Positions 28,493-36,739 of a DNA stretch of 64,000 nucleotides are shown here, in pieces. The position numbers and the translations under genes were made by a program. The notes below the pieces were generated by a model. It was not told where the DNA came from and did no database searches. It worked only from the letters and a program-made list of their open reading frames with translations. How positions within the stretch are numbered: the stretch's first letter is position 1; every line of letters begins with the position of its first letter. Source of the DNA: Pseudomonas sp. dw_358 (GTDB lineage: Bacteria; Pseudomonadota; Gammaproteobacteria; Pseudomonadales; Pseudomonadaceae); assembly GCF_018449655.1 (NCBI RefSeq), contig NZ_JAAVUX010000022.1, positions 30,666 through 94,665 of the forward strand, read 5' to 3'.

Positions 28493-31044
28493 GCGCCCTC
28501 CTCCAACGGTGGCTGCAGCACGACGGCCAGCCCTTTTGATGTGCAACTGCGGTCACCGACCAGCAGCGTGTCCTGTTCGCGCTGCACGCCCTCGCCGGTC
28601 AGGCTTAGGTAGCACAGGCGCTTGCCTCCATGGCGCACTTCCAGCACTGGCGACTGTTCACTCATCTCGACGCTGAAGAAGCCGTCGGGCTCGCTGACAC
28701 CGCGTCCGGCATGATTGATCACCAGCGCGCCTTTGAGCGGATCGCCCTTGGCGTCGATCAGTCGGCCGAGCACGGTGACGGTGCGCATCACCCGCACTGT
28801 GCGGTGCTCGACGCCGCCACGGTTGAGGTGATAGGTGAGCAGCGGCGGCTGGATCACCGCGCTGGGGTCATGGCTGTCGGCAAAGTCCAGCTGCACGCTG
28901 GAGGCCTTCCAGGCGCTGGCCGGGATCAGGTTGCGCCCGGCATGCAGTTCGCTTGCCATGCCCTGGCTGTCATCGGCGCGCAGGCGCAGGCCTTCGATGT
29001 CCGATTCGACATCGACGATCAAGCCGCCCTCGCGGCCATAGTATTGGCCGCTGACGGCGACCTGGTCGCCGCCCAGGGCCAGGCTGCTGTCCAGGTTCAG
29101 GCCACCCGAGACGCTGCCGTCCCAGGAGGAACGCTGGGCGAACAGATCGCCCTGGGCCAGCGGATGCTCGAATTGGCCGTTGCCACTCAGGCCTGCGCCA
29201 TAACGATCGACGCTCAGGGTCCCGGCGACGTTGCGCAGCGGTCCCAGTTCGACTTCCTGCTGATAACCCAGCGAGGCGTTGCGGTCCACCTGGCCGTCGC
29301 GGGATGTGCGGGTGCCCAGACTGGCCGACAGGCGCTTGCCTGGCTGGCCAAGGTTCAGGCTGAGCGACAGGTTGATACCGCGATTGCGCTTGTGCCCGGT
29401 GCTGTCACTGCCGGGACGGTCGAACAGCGCCAGGCGCCAGTCGGCGTCCGAGCCCAACAGCTGGCTGCGGCTGGACCAACCCAGGTCGACGGCCAGCCCG
29501 GGGGTGTAACCAGTGCTGTGGGATATCCGTACCAGCGCGCTGCTTTTGTGGGTCACGCGGTGGTGCACCGCCAGCGAGGTCTGCTGGGTGTCCTGGCCGC
29601 TGCGCGAGCGGTAACGCTGGCGGCCGTCAGCGTCGAGTTCATTCCAGTAGCGCGAGGCATCGCGGTCGATGTCGTACTGCCAGGCACGAGACTGGCTCAG
29701 CACCACGTCACCCGGGCCCAGGCGACTGCTGTAACCGAGCAGGGCCTGCAGGTCATAGCCCTCGCCCCGGCGCTCGGTGTGGTAAAGGTTACCGTAGAGC
29801 TTGAGGCGGTCGAGGGCTTCCCAGTCCAGGGAGGTGCCGTATTGCATCTGCTCGTCCGCTCGCTGGGCCGACAGCCCCAGCACGGCCCGTGGGTGCAACA
29901 GGTAGTTGCCCAGCACCCCGGCACTCAGCGCGCCGCTGCGATCGCGGTCCCAGTTGCTGAGCAGCTCGCTCTGACGGCCGATGTACAGATTGTAGCGCCA
30001 AGGCTCATCGGTACTGCTCCAGTTGACCGGCTTGTAGACCATTTCCTGGGTACTGCTGCTGATGTGGCCGTCTTCCAGCACACGCACTTCCACCGCATAG
30101 ATGCCGCCGGGCAGCACGCGGGTGTCGAGGGTTTGCAGGCCTGGCTGAACCGGCTGGCTATTGATCAGCGTGCCGTCGCGGTAAAGCTCCACCACGCCGG
30201 GGCGGCTGGGGGTCACATACAAGGGGGTGCTGCTGGTGGAGGCGGTATCGATCAGCAGGCTGTCGGTGCTGCCGAACATCATCCCCAGGGTCGTGTCGGG
30301 CGTGTCGCCCAGCAGCCGGGGTGTGCGCACCAGGCCGGTAGAGGCCGGGGCAAAATAGCCCAGGCGCCAGAAATGGCTCTGGTGCAGGCGCTCGCCGTAC
30401 AGCTGACTGACCCGGTGGCGAGTCTGGTCAAAGCTGTCGGTGCTGCGGTCAGCCTGCGCTTCGGCCAACGTGGTCCAGTGGCCGACGCTGCCCTGGGCCT
30501 GCAAGGCGTAGCGGCCGGCCTGCTGGCGGCGATCACCGGACAGGTTGAGTTGATTGCGTACGATCAGGCCGCGGCTGCCATGCTCCGGCTGGACGTGGTA
30601 GCGCGCCGCTTCACCATGGCGCTCCACCCCTTGGGTAAGGATCGAGACCTGGGAGTTTTCCAGGCTGTAGTGCAGTGCCACCAGACCGTTGGCGCAGCTG
30701 CGCGAGCAACTGCCCAGGGGGCGGGCGTCGCTCAGGTAGTCGGCCCAGTACTGGCGCACGGCAGGCGTCTCCTGACTGTCGGAGACGTCGGTGAATTCGA
30801 GAAATTGCAGGTGTTCATCACGGGTCAAGATCACCATGGCTTCGCCCATGAAACGACCGTCCAGATCCAGGCGCACGGCCAGTGGCACCTCAAAGAAGTG
30901 CTCGCTGAATTCCTGGGGCAGACCGGCGGCCTGCTGCAGGATGCCCGCAGACTCGGCTGCAGTAGCCGCATTTACGCTGGTCGCCAGGAGCAGGCAGCCT
31001 GTGGCCAGGCGAATTGCGTGGGGTAAATCATGGGTGGGCGGCAT
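28489..31044 (-). CDS. alpha-pilus outer-membrane usher (TcfC/CfaC-like)
   Basis: An 851-residue outer-membrane usher with signal peptide (LATGCLLLATSVNAATA), N-terminal periplasmic domain, a long beta-barrel and a C-terminal carboxypeptidase-like domain (TVLGRLIDAKGDPLKGALV). The LYVTPSRPGVVELYRDGTLI plug-domain segment is typical of ushers. Features are of the alpha (CFA/I, CS1, Tcf) clade rather than the FimD type. The ATG at 31042-31044 has only a weak ribosome site; the preceding gap contains a stem-loop. The 3' end overlaps the tip gene by 4 bp. Confidence 0.9.
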   Translation of the reverse strand: MPPTHDLPHAIRLATGCLLLATSVNAATAAESAGILQQAAGLPQEFSEHFFEVPLAVRLDLDGRFMGEAMVILTRDEHLQFLEFTDVSDSQETPAVRQYWADYLSDARPLGSCSRSCANGLVALHYSLENSQVSILTQGVERHGEAARYHVQPEHGSRGLIVRNQLNLSGDRRQQAGRYALQAQGSVGHWTTLAEAQADRSTDSFDQTRHRVSQLYGERLHQSHFWRLGYFAPASTGLVRTPRLLGDTPDTTLGMMFGSTDSLLIDTASTSSTPLYVTPSRPGVVELYRDGTLINSQPVQPGLQTLDTRVLPGGIYAVEVRVLEDGHISSSTQEMVYKPVNWSSTDEPWRYNLYIGRQSELLSNWDRDRSGALSAGVLGNYLLHPRAVLGLSAQRADEQMQYGTSLDWEALDRLKLYGNLYHTERRGEGYDLQALLGYSSRLGPGDVVLSQSRAWQYDIDRDASRYWNELDADGRQRYRSRSGQDTQQTSLAVHHRVTHKSSALVRISHSTGYTPGLAVDLGWSSRSQLLGSDADWRLALFDRPGSDSTGHKRNRGINLSLSLNLGQPGKRLSASLGTRTSRDGQVDRNASLGYQQEVELGPLRNVAGTLSVDRYGAGLSGNGQFEHPLAQGDLFAQRSSWDGSVSGGLNLDSSLALGGDQVAVSGQYYGREGGLIVDVESDIEGLRLRADDSQGMASELHAGRNLIPASAWKASSVQLDFADSHDPSAVIQPPLLTYHLNRGGVEHRTVRVMRTVTVLGRLIDAKGDPLKGALVINHAGRGVSEPDGFFSVEMSEQSPVLEVRHGGKRLCYLSLTGEGVQREQDTLLVGDRSCTSKGLAVVLQPPLEEGA

Positions 31045-31089
31045 CGATCACGTTCACCATCGCTGTGTTTTTCAGGCAAGACCACGCCG

Positions 31090-31114
31090 CAGCGGTGGCG
31101 CAAGGCCGCCGCTG
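31090..31114 (-). promoter_or_regulatory. stem-loop between pilin and usher genes
   Basis: A 9-bp stem (31090-31098 with 31106-31114, one G-U pair on the leftward RNA) with a 7-base loop lies in the 102-bp gap after the pilin stop. No clean T-run follows, so partial termination or mRNA 3'-end protection is likelier than full termination. Such hairpins commonly keep pilin levels above usher levels in fimbrial operons. Confidence 0.5.
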
Positions 31115-31146
31115 GGCATGGCACAGAGGGGGTTACCGAGCGTGAA

Positions 31147-31641
31147 TTACGGTACGGTTGGGGTGACGGTTTCGAACATCATGCTGACCGTGCCCTGGTA
31201 GTTGCCGGGCAGGTATTTCTGGTTAGCGGTGTTGGCTGCCTGGGCGAGGATCATGAAGTCGACCACCGACTCGCTGGCCGCCTCTGGCGCCGGCACGATG
31301 ACGCTGGCGGCGGTGGTCAGCTTGGCGCCGTTGATCTGCACGTCCAGGCCGATGTTGCCGGCACCGGCGGTCATCGCAGGTGGGTGCAGCAGGTAGGCGG
31401 AGATGGCGCCGGTGGTGCTCTTGACCCGCAGTTGCTTGCGGATCGGCTGCAGGGTTTCCTGGATGGAGTTCCAGGCCATGTCCTGGGGTTCGCTCATCCA
31501 GTTACCACCGATCGGGTCGACATAGAAGTTTTCGGTCGGTATCGTGGCGGTCACTGTGACCTGCTTTTCGATCGGATCGACGGCCATGGCCGGCGCAGCG
31601 ATGATCATGGCAAGGGGCAGTGCGAGCAGTACGTTTTTCAT
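31147..31641 (-). CDS. alpha-pilus major subunit (CfaB/CblA-like)
   Basis: A 164-residue pilin with signal peptide MKNVLLALPLAMIIAAPAMA and mature start VDPIEKQVTVTATIPTENF. The early VEK/IEK-VTVTA pattern and the length of about 145 mature residues match the CFA/I-CS1-cable pilin family, whose first strand is donated to the neighbouring subunit. No Cys is present. It is the first gene of the leftward pilin-usher-tip transcript and has a promoter with two activator-like boxes 120-160 bp upstream. Confidence 0.88.
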   Translation of the reverse strand: MKNVLLALPLAMIIAAPAMAVDPIEKQVTVTATIPTENFYVDPIGGNWMSEPQDMAWNSIQETLQPIRKQLRVKSTTGAISAYLLHPPAMTAGAGNIGLDVQINGAKLTTAASVIVPAPEAASESVVDFMILAQAANTANQKYLPGNYQGTVSMMFETVTPTVP

Positions 31642-31731
31642 GGGTGGAGATTCCTTGTCACCAGTTTGGAATGGAGCGTTACACGCTTCGGTTCAGCCGC
31701 GGTACCCGAAGTGGGGTGCGGTTGGCGAGAG

Positions 31732-31799
31732 GAATTATTCAGGGTCCGGCCGACAAAGGATGTAGGACGCTTCCCAAAGTTGCTGCGAAATTTCCTACA
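31732..31799 (-). promoter_or_regulatory. activator-type promoter of the pilin operon
   Basis: A -10-like GAATAATTC (complement at 31732-31740) is exactly 20 bp from the box TGTAGGACGCTTCC (31761-31774, plus-strand reading). A further half TTTCCTACA stands at 31791-31799, matching the BvgA heptad TTTCCTA. The box and its 20-bp distance to the -10 are the same as in the chaperone promoter at 27222-27289, although the 20 bp between differ in sequence, which argues for selection on geometry. Confidence 0.7.
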
Positions 31800-31877
31800 A
31801 ATTTACATTCGAAAATCCGACAAAACTCCCCGCAAACCCCGATGTCCATTGGGTATGACCCCTCTCGGACCGCCTCC

Positions 31878-32900
31878 ATGACCGATTCGCTCGACCACGC
31901 CGGATTGCCGGCGGACCTGCACTACGTCGACGACACCCAGCCCGGTCTCAGCCGTCGCACCCTGCGCGGCCACTTTGCCTATTTCGACTCGGACGGCGAG
32001 CGCATCCGCGATGCGCAAGCGATCAAACGCATCAATGCCTTGGTGATTCCGCCGGCTTATCGCGACGTGTGGATCTGCGCCGACCCTAAAGGCCACCTGC
32101 AAGCCACCGGCATCGACGCCCGCGGGCGCAAGCAATACCGCTACCATCCGCGCTGGCGAGAAGTACGCGACGAGGACAAGTACAGCCGCCTGTTGTCGTT
32201 CGGCCAGGCCTTGCCACGTCTGCGCAAGCAGGTGGAGGCCGACCTGGCCCGGCCCGGCCTGCCAAGGGAGAAGGTCATGGCCACCGTGATCTCGCTGCTG
32301 GACAGCACCCTGATCCGGGTGGGCAACAGCCAATACGCCCGCGACAACAAGTCCTACGGACTGACCACCCTGCGCAACCGCCACGTGGAGGTTCACGGCA
32401 GCGCCATTGCCTTTCACTTTCGCGGCAAGAGCGGCGTGGAACACCAGGTGTCAATCAAGGACAAGCGCCTGGCGCGGATCGTCAAGCGCTGCATGGACCT
32501 GCCAGGACAGAACCTGTTCCAGTACCTGGACGATCAAGGCGCGCGGCACAGCGTCAACTCCCATGATGTCAACGCCTACCTGCAACAGCTGACCGGCGCC
32601 GACTTCACCGCCAAGGACTACCGCACTTGGGCCGGCAGCGCACTGGCCCTGTCGATGCTGCGCGAGCTGCACTGGGAGCCGGAACCGGATGCGAAAAAGC
32701 ACATCGTCGAGATGGTCAAGCACGTGGCCCGGCAACTGGGCAACACCCCCGCGGTGTGCCGCAAGTGCTACATTCACCCCAAGGTGCTGGAGCACTTCGT
32801 CATCGGCGAACTGGCGCGGCTGCCCAAGGCAAGGGTGCGTAAGGGGTTGCGGATGGAAGAGGTGGCGTTGGCGAGTTTTCTGGAGAATCTGGTGGTGTGA
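31878..32900 (+). CDS. DNA topoisomerase IB (poxvirus type)
   Basis: A 340-residue monomeric topoisomerase that nicks one strand through a 3'-phosphotyrosyl link and relaxes supercoils without ATP. Recognisable parts are YRDVWICADPKGHLQATGID in the N-terminal domain, the catalytic-core segment RVGNSQYARDNKSYGLTTL with active-site Arg, and the Tyr nucleophile in CRKCYIHP near residue 300. The ATG at 31878 (MTDSLDHAGL) is preferred; an in-frame ATG at 31842 is possible and neither has a good ribosome site. It is divergent from the pilus operon and isolated in function from its neighbours. Confidence 0.92.
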   Translation: MTDSLDHAGLPADLHYVDDTQPGLSRRTLRGHFAYFDSDGERIRDAQAIKRINALVIPPAYRDVWICADPKGHLQATGIDARGRKQYRYHPRWREVRDEDKYSRLLSFGQALPRLRKQVEADLARPGLPREKVMATVISLLDSTLIRVGNSQYARDNKSYGLTTLRNRHVEVHGSAIAFHFRGKSGVEHQVSIKDKRLARIVKRCMDLPGQNLFQYLDDQGARHSVNSHDVNAYLQQLTGADFTAKDYRTWAGSALALSMLRELHWEPEPDAKKHIVEMVKHVARQLGNTPAVCRKCYIHPKVLEHFVIGELARLPKARVRKGLRMEEVALASFLENLVV

Positions 32901-33022
32901 AGCGAGCGCACCCTTCATCACCACCCGTGAAAAAACCACCGTCAATAAACCGATGTCATAAAGACATCACACAAGCGCCCTATAACGGCAAGTCACCCCC
33001 GTCTTGCTGTCGGTGCTCCTCC

Positions 33023-34687
33023 GTGAAAATTCTCAAGTTCCTGCGCGATCCGCGCCGCTCATGCCTGCGCCAGATACGTATTCCCGCACGCCTGCTGCTG
33101 TGTTTCGCCATCGCCGCCCTGCTGCTGGGTGGCTTGGGTGGCTTTTGCCTGTGGCAGATGCAGATCATCCGCCAACAGGGCAGCACCATCGAAACCGGCG
33201 CCCTGCCAAGCATGGCCGCCGCCGACGGGATTGCCATCGACCTGGGCAAGTTGCGCGGCGAGGCCCTGAGGCTGATTACCGATGCCGATGATCCCGGCGC
33301 AGTGGTGACCAGCACGATCACCATCGGACAACTCAAAGATGAAGTCGACGCCAGCTTCAAGGCTTATCTGGCCCGAGTCATCGACAGCACCGAGCACGAT
33401 TCCATCAGCGCCCTGCAAGCGGCCAGCGAAACCTTCATGGGCGGCCTGCATGACGAGGTCGGGCTGATTGAACAGCACCAAATGGCCGCCGCCAAGGCCT
33501 TGTCCGACAACACCCTGTCGATGCAGGGCGACCTGATGGACATGCAGGTGCAGTTGCTGCGTGAACTCAACAAGCAAAGCGCTGCCAATGCCGTCAACCG
33601 CGCCGGCGCGCGCTACCAGCAGGCACGGGTGATCGCCCTGAGCGTAATCGGCGCTGCATTGTTGCTGATCGTGCTGCTGGCCTGGCGCCTGAGCGTCAGC
33701 ATCATCCGCCCGCTGCGCGAAGCCTTGCAGATCGCCGGGACCATCGCCGATGGCGACCTGAGCCAGGCCGTGATTGCCAACGGGCGCGACGAAACCACCG
33801 ACCTGCTGAACATGCTCGGGCGCATGCGCAGCAACCTGCACGGTACCGTGGGGCAGATCAACGCCGCCGCCGACCAATTGAGTGCATCGGTGCAGCAGAT
33901 GGGTTCGATCGCCGAAAGCAGTGCCCAGACCTTGCAGTGCCAGAACGAAGAAATCGAACAGGCGGCGCTGGCGGTGACCCAGATGACCCAGGCGGCGGGC
34001 GACGTGGCGGTCAATGCCAACGACACCTCGGCGCAGTCCCAGGCGTCCAGTGATGCCGCGAGCATCGGCCAGGGCAAGCTGGGGGCGACCATCGTCTCGA
34101 TTCGCGCCCTGGCCGACAACGTGCTGGACTGCTCTCGGCAGGCCGAGGGGCTGGCGAGCAGCACCTTGAGCATCAGCAAGATCCTCGACGTGATCCGCGC
34201 CATCGCCAACCAGACCAACCTGCTGGCGCTCAACGCGGCCATCGAGGCAGCTCGCGCCGGCGAGGCCGGCCGCGGCTTTGCCGTGGTGGCCGACGAGGTC
34301 CGCTCACTGGCGCAGCGCACCAGTGCCTCTACCGCCGAGATCGAGACCTTGATCGGTGATGTGCAACGCCGCGCCGAGGGTACTGCCGACGCGCTGCGCG
34401 CCACCGCCGAGCAGTCCGGCCAGACGCTGGACCAGGCCGCCGGCACCCAGCAGGCGCTGGTCACCATCATCAGCGCCACCGCCGGCATCAACGACCGCAA
34501 TCTGCTGATCGCCAGCGCCGCCGAACAACAGGCCCAGGTGGCCCATGAAGTGGACCATAACCTGGGCAGCATTCGCCAACTGTCGGTGCAGACGGCGGCG
34601 ACCGCGCAGCAGACCCGTGTGGCGAGCGGTCAGCTGGCGCAGTTGGCCCAGGATTTGAATCTGACCGTACGCCGTTTTGTGTTGTGA
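33023..34687 (+). CDS. methyl-accepting chemotaxis protein with periplasmic four-helix sensor
   Basis: A transmembrane chemoreceptor of about 554 residues. It has a first membrane helix (LLLCFAIAALLLGGLGGFCL), a ~150-residue helical periplasmic part (4HB_MCP type), a second helix (VIALSVIGAALLLIVLLAW), a HAMP domain beginning SIIRPLREAL and an MCP signalling domain with NLLALNAAIEAARAGEAGRG and FAVVADEVRSLAQR. The start is uncertain: a GTG at 33023 fits the family best; the frame opens at 32897, overlapping the topoisomerase stop. Signal unknown. Confidence 0.88.
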   Translation: MKILKFLRDPRRSCLRQIRIPARLLLCFAIAALLLGGLGGFCLWQMQIIRQQGSTIETGALPSMAAADGIAIDLGKLRGEALRLITDADDPGAVVTSTITIGQLKDEVDASFKAYLARVIDSTEHDSISALQAASETFMGGLHDEVGLIEQHQMAAAKALSDNTLSMQGDLMDMQVQLLRELNKQSAANAVNRAGARYQQARVIALSVIGAALLLIVLLAWRLSVSIIRPLREALQIAGTIADGDLSQAVIANGRDETTDLLNMLGRMRSNLHGTVGQINAAADQLSASVQQMGSIAESSAQTLQCQNEEIEQAALAVTQMTQAAGDVAVNANDTSAQSQASSDAASIGQGKLGATIVSIRALADNVLDCSRQAEGLASSTLSISKILDVIRAIANQTNLLALNAAIEAARAGEAGRGFAVVADEVRSLAQRTSASTAEIETLIGDVQRRAEGTADALRATAEQSGQTLDQAAGTQQALVTIISATAGINDRNLLIASAAEQQAQVAHEVDHNLGSIRQLSVQTAATAQQTRVASGQLAQLAQDLNLTVRRFVL

Positions 34688-34690
34688 GAG

Positions 34691-34722
34691 GGGGGCTTGG
34701 CGAGATCTCTGCGACAGCCCCC
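34691..34722. terminator. bidirectional terminator-like hairpin
   Basis: Arms GGGGGCT (34691-34697) and AGCCCCC (34716-34722) with an inner GAGATCTC palindrome sit between the convergent MCP and hydrolase ends and abut the hydrolase stop; TTAAAA follows on the plus strand. Confidence 0.55.
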
Positions 34723-35253
34723 TTAAAACACTACCTCCCCAGTGGCCGCCACCCGCGCAAACGGCCCTCCCAGGGTCAGGTTATGATGGGCAATAATCTC
34801 CCTGGCCCCCAGCACTGGCGTGTCCGAACAACTGTGTGCATCGCTCACCAGCACTGGCCGCCACCCCAGCGCCGCCGCTGCGCGGCAGTTGGTGTCGACG
34901 CAGTACTGCGTCTTCAGCCCGGCAATCACTAGCTGTCCCACCTCGGCCGCCGCCAACTGGTTGGCAAAATCAGTCCCGAGAAAGGCACTGGGCGCGGTCT
35001 TGTCGAAGACCCGATCGTGGGCCGGGTTGATCTCCAACTCCGCCGCCAATTGCCAGAACGGGCTGCCTTGGGCGATCGGTGAACCCTCGGGGCCGGTGTG
35101 GCGCACTGCGAAGATCGGCGCATCGGCGGCCCGGGCCTTGGCGATCAGGCGGTTGAGGTTGTCCAGCAAGCGCTGTTTTTCGAAGAGCGGCTCTGGCCCG
35201 TGGAACAGGCCGACCTGGAAGTCGAGAATCAGCAACGCGGCACGTGGGTTCAT
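34723..35253 (-). CDS. isochorismatase-family cysteine hydrolase
   Basis: A 176-residue cysteine hydrolase. The catalytic Asp is in ALLILDFQVGLF, a Lys in DRVFDKTAPSAF and the nucleophile Cys in VIAGLKTQYCVDTNCRAAAA (about residue 105). Family members include nicotinamidases, N-carbamoyl hydrolases and many unknowns; the substrate is not readable. The start at 35253 is fixed by AAGGAG 8 bp upstream. It is a single-gene unit whose 5' region has a short Thr-rich reading frame and a terminator with an alternative fold, suggesting attenuation by amino-acid supply. Confidence 0.88.
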   Translation of the reverse strand: MNPRAALLILDFQVGLFHGPEPLFEKQRLLDNLNRLIAKARAADAPIFAVRHTGPEGSPIAQGSPFWQLAAELEINPAHDRVFDKTAPSAFLGTDFANQLAAAEVGQLVIAGLKTQYCVDTNCRAAAALGWRPVLVSDAHSCSDTPVLGAREIIAHHNLTLGGPFARVAATGEVVF

Positions 35254-35295
35254 CTTTCTTTCTCCTTGAAAAGCCGATGATGGCGCAGAAACCAA

Positions 35296-35324
35296 AAGGC
35301 CCCGTCCATCACTGGCGGGGCCTT
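35296..35324 (-). terminator. intrinsic terminator / attenuator hairpin
   Basis: On the leftward RNA, AAGGCCCCG pairs with CGGGGCCTT (9 bp, 11-base loop), followed by TTGGTTT. The 5' arm (CCCCGCC part, 35320-35314) is also complementary over 7 bases to GGCGGGG (35370-35364) inside the leader reading frame, giving an alternative antiterminator. It ends 43 bp before the hydrolase start. Confidence 0.75.
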
Positions 35325-35352
35325 GGGCAATACGTTATCGCGTGTTCACGTA

Positions 35353-35418
35353 TCAGCCACACACCCCGCCCGAGGCGGTGGTGGTGACGGTGGTGAGGTG
35401 GCGCGATGACAGGTTCAT
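35353..35418 (-). CDS. putative Thr-rich leader peptide (21 aa)
   Basis: An ATG-started frame reads MNLSSRHLTTVTTTASGGVC plus one Gly and stops 28 bases before the terminator hairpin. Five of the codons 9-14 are ACC (Thr). The size, Thr run and distance to a mutually exclusive hairpin pair resemble thrL-type attenuators. Against it, the ribosome site is weak and the downstream gene is not a known threonine gene. Too short for standard gene finding. Confidence 0.5.
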   Translation of the reverse strand: MNLSSRHLTTVTTTASGGVCG

Positions 35419-35473
35419 GGACCGACGATGCAATGGGCCATACACACGTGTCAATCAGTGCCACATGAAACTG

Positions 35474-36715
35474 TTATTGGCGCGCCGATACATGGATGCT
35501 TTCCCAATCGATGTCCACCGGCCGGTTTTCCCGGGCCGAGCGGTACAGCGCTTCCATCAACAGGTGATCTTGCAAACCCTCTTCGCCCGGCGTGCGCGGC
35601 GCCTTGCCGTTGAGGATGCAATCGGCGAAATGGTCAATCTCCAAGGCGAACTGATTCTTGACCCCCAGGCGAATCTCGTCCACCGCTTCGCTGCTGCCTC
35701 GGCGATGAGACACCCGCAGCCGCTGACCGCGATAGGCGAAGGCGTTTTCCAGATCGAGGGTGCCTTTCTCCAGGTGGATGCGCAGGTCTTTGGATTCGTG
35801 GGCGCCATAACTGGTCACGCAGTTGGCCACCACTCCGCTGGCAAAGCGCAGCACGAAACTGACCGTTTCCTCTACTTCGGCAAAGCGCGGATCGCCCTCG
35901 GAGTTGATGATTTGCGCGTAGACCTGCACGGGGTCTTCACCGAGCATGGCGCGCACGCCGTTAAGGCAATAGAGCCCGATGTCCGGCAGCGACCCCCCGC
36001 CGGCCAGCGCCGCGTCCAGGCGCCACTGACCGGTGGGGCCTTGCACCTGGGTGTTGCTGGCCTCGATGACGCGTGGACGGCCCCACTCACCCGATTGCAC
36101 CTGACGCGCGGTCTCCCGGTTGAACAGCTCGAACTGGCAGCGGTAGGCGACCATCAATTTGACCTTCGCTGTCGCGCAATCCTTGATCATCTGCCGGGCC
36201 TGCTCGGCGGTGTTGGCCATGGGTTTTTCCGAGAGCACATGCTTGCCGGCCCGGGCCGCCGCTTGCAATTGCTCAGCGTGCAGGCCGTTAGGAGTGACCA
36301 GGTACACCGCCTGCACGGCAGGGTTGTCCGCCAGCCGGTCCATTTCGTGGTAACCGTACACCGCATCGGCCGCAATGCCGTATTGCGCCGCCACCACGCG
36401 GGCCTTTTCCGGGCTGCCGGAGACCAGTGCCACCGGGCGAGCCAGGTGGCATTCATTAAAGGCCGGGAGAATTTCCCCCAACGCCAGCCGGCCGAGGCCG
36501 ACGATGGCAAAGCCAACGCGCTCGGAAGGCGGCAGGGCCGCCGGCGGTGGCGCATCGGGGCGGTCGGCCGCGCCTTTCCAGTTGCCGAACTGCACACGGC
36601 CTTGCTCGACCTTGCCACGGTCAAGCTCGGTGGCCGCACGGGTCGGGCCCGAGGCCGGTAGCGCCGGGTGGCTCGCGGAGCCGGGGCCGTTGGGGGTCAA
36701 GGGATAATCGGTCAT
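35474..36715 (-). CDS. Gfo/Idh/MocA-family oxidoreductase
   Basis: A 413-residue NAD(P)-dependent oxidoreductase. After a ~65-residue N-terminal extension comes the Rossmann motif VGFAIVGLGRLALGEILPAF (about 67-86), then YLVTPNGLHAEQ, AGKHVLSEKPMANT (catalytic EKP Lys) and a C-terminal substrate domain with GGGSLPDIGLYCLNGVRAML. It is close to glucose-fructose-oxidoreductase-like members, whose extended N-termini wrap the partner subunit or carry export signals; no Tat motif is seen here. The ATG at 36715 has AGGAG upstream. It follows the DUF1275 gene by 24 bp on the same strand. Confidence 0.9.
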   Translation of the reverse strand: MTDYPLTPNGPGSASHPALPASGPTRAATELDRGKVEQGRVQFGNWKGAADRPDAPPPAALPPSERVGFAIVGLGRLALGEILPAFNECHLARPVALVSGSPEKARVVAAQYGIAADAVYGYHEMDRLADNPAVQAVYLVTPNGLHAEQLQAAARAGKHVLSEKPMANTAEQARQMIKDCATAKVKLMVAYRCQFELFNRETARQVQSGEWGRPRVIEASNTQVQGPTGQWRLDAALAGGGSLPDIGLYCLNGVRAMLGEDPVQVYAQIINSEGDPRFAEVEETVSFVLRFASGVVANCVTSYGAHESKDLRIHLEKGTLDLENAFAYRGQRLRVSHRRGSSEAVDEIRLGVKNQFALEIDHFADCILNGKAPRTPGEEGLQDHLLMEALYRSARENRPVDIDWESIHVSARQ

Positions 36716-36739
36716 GGTCTTCTCCTCGTTCGAGTGAAA

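Noticed and set aside
28630..31026. 798-residue plus-strand frame opposite the usher
   Set aside because: No family character; mirrors the usher gene, which has clear domains and operon context.
34723..35253. Considered a nicotinamidase (PncA) for the small hydrolase
   Set aside because: The metal-binding DxHxxxH pattern of nicotinamidases is not visible, so only the broad family is assigned.
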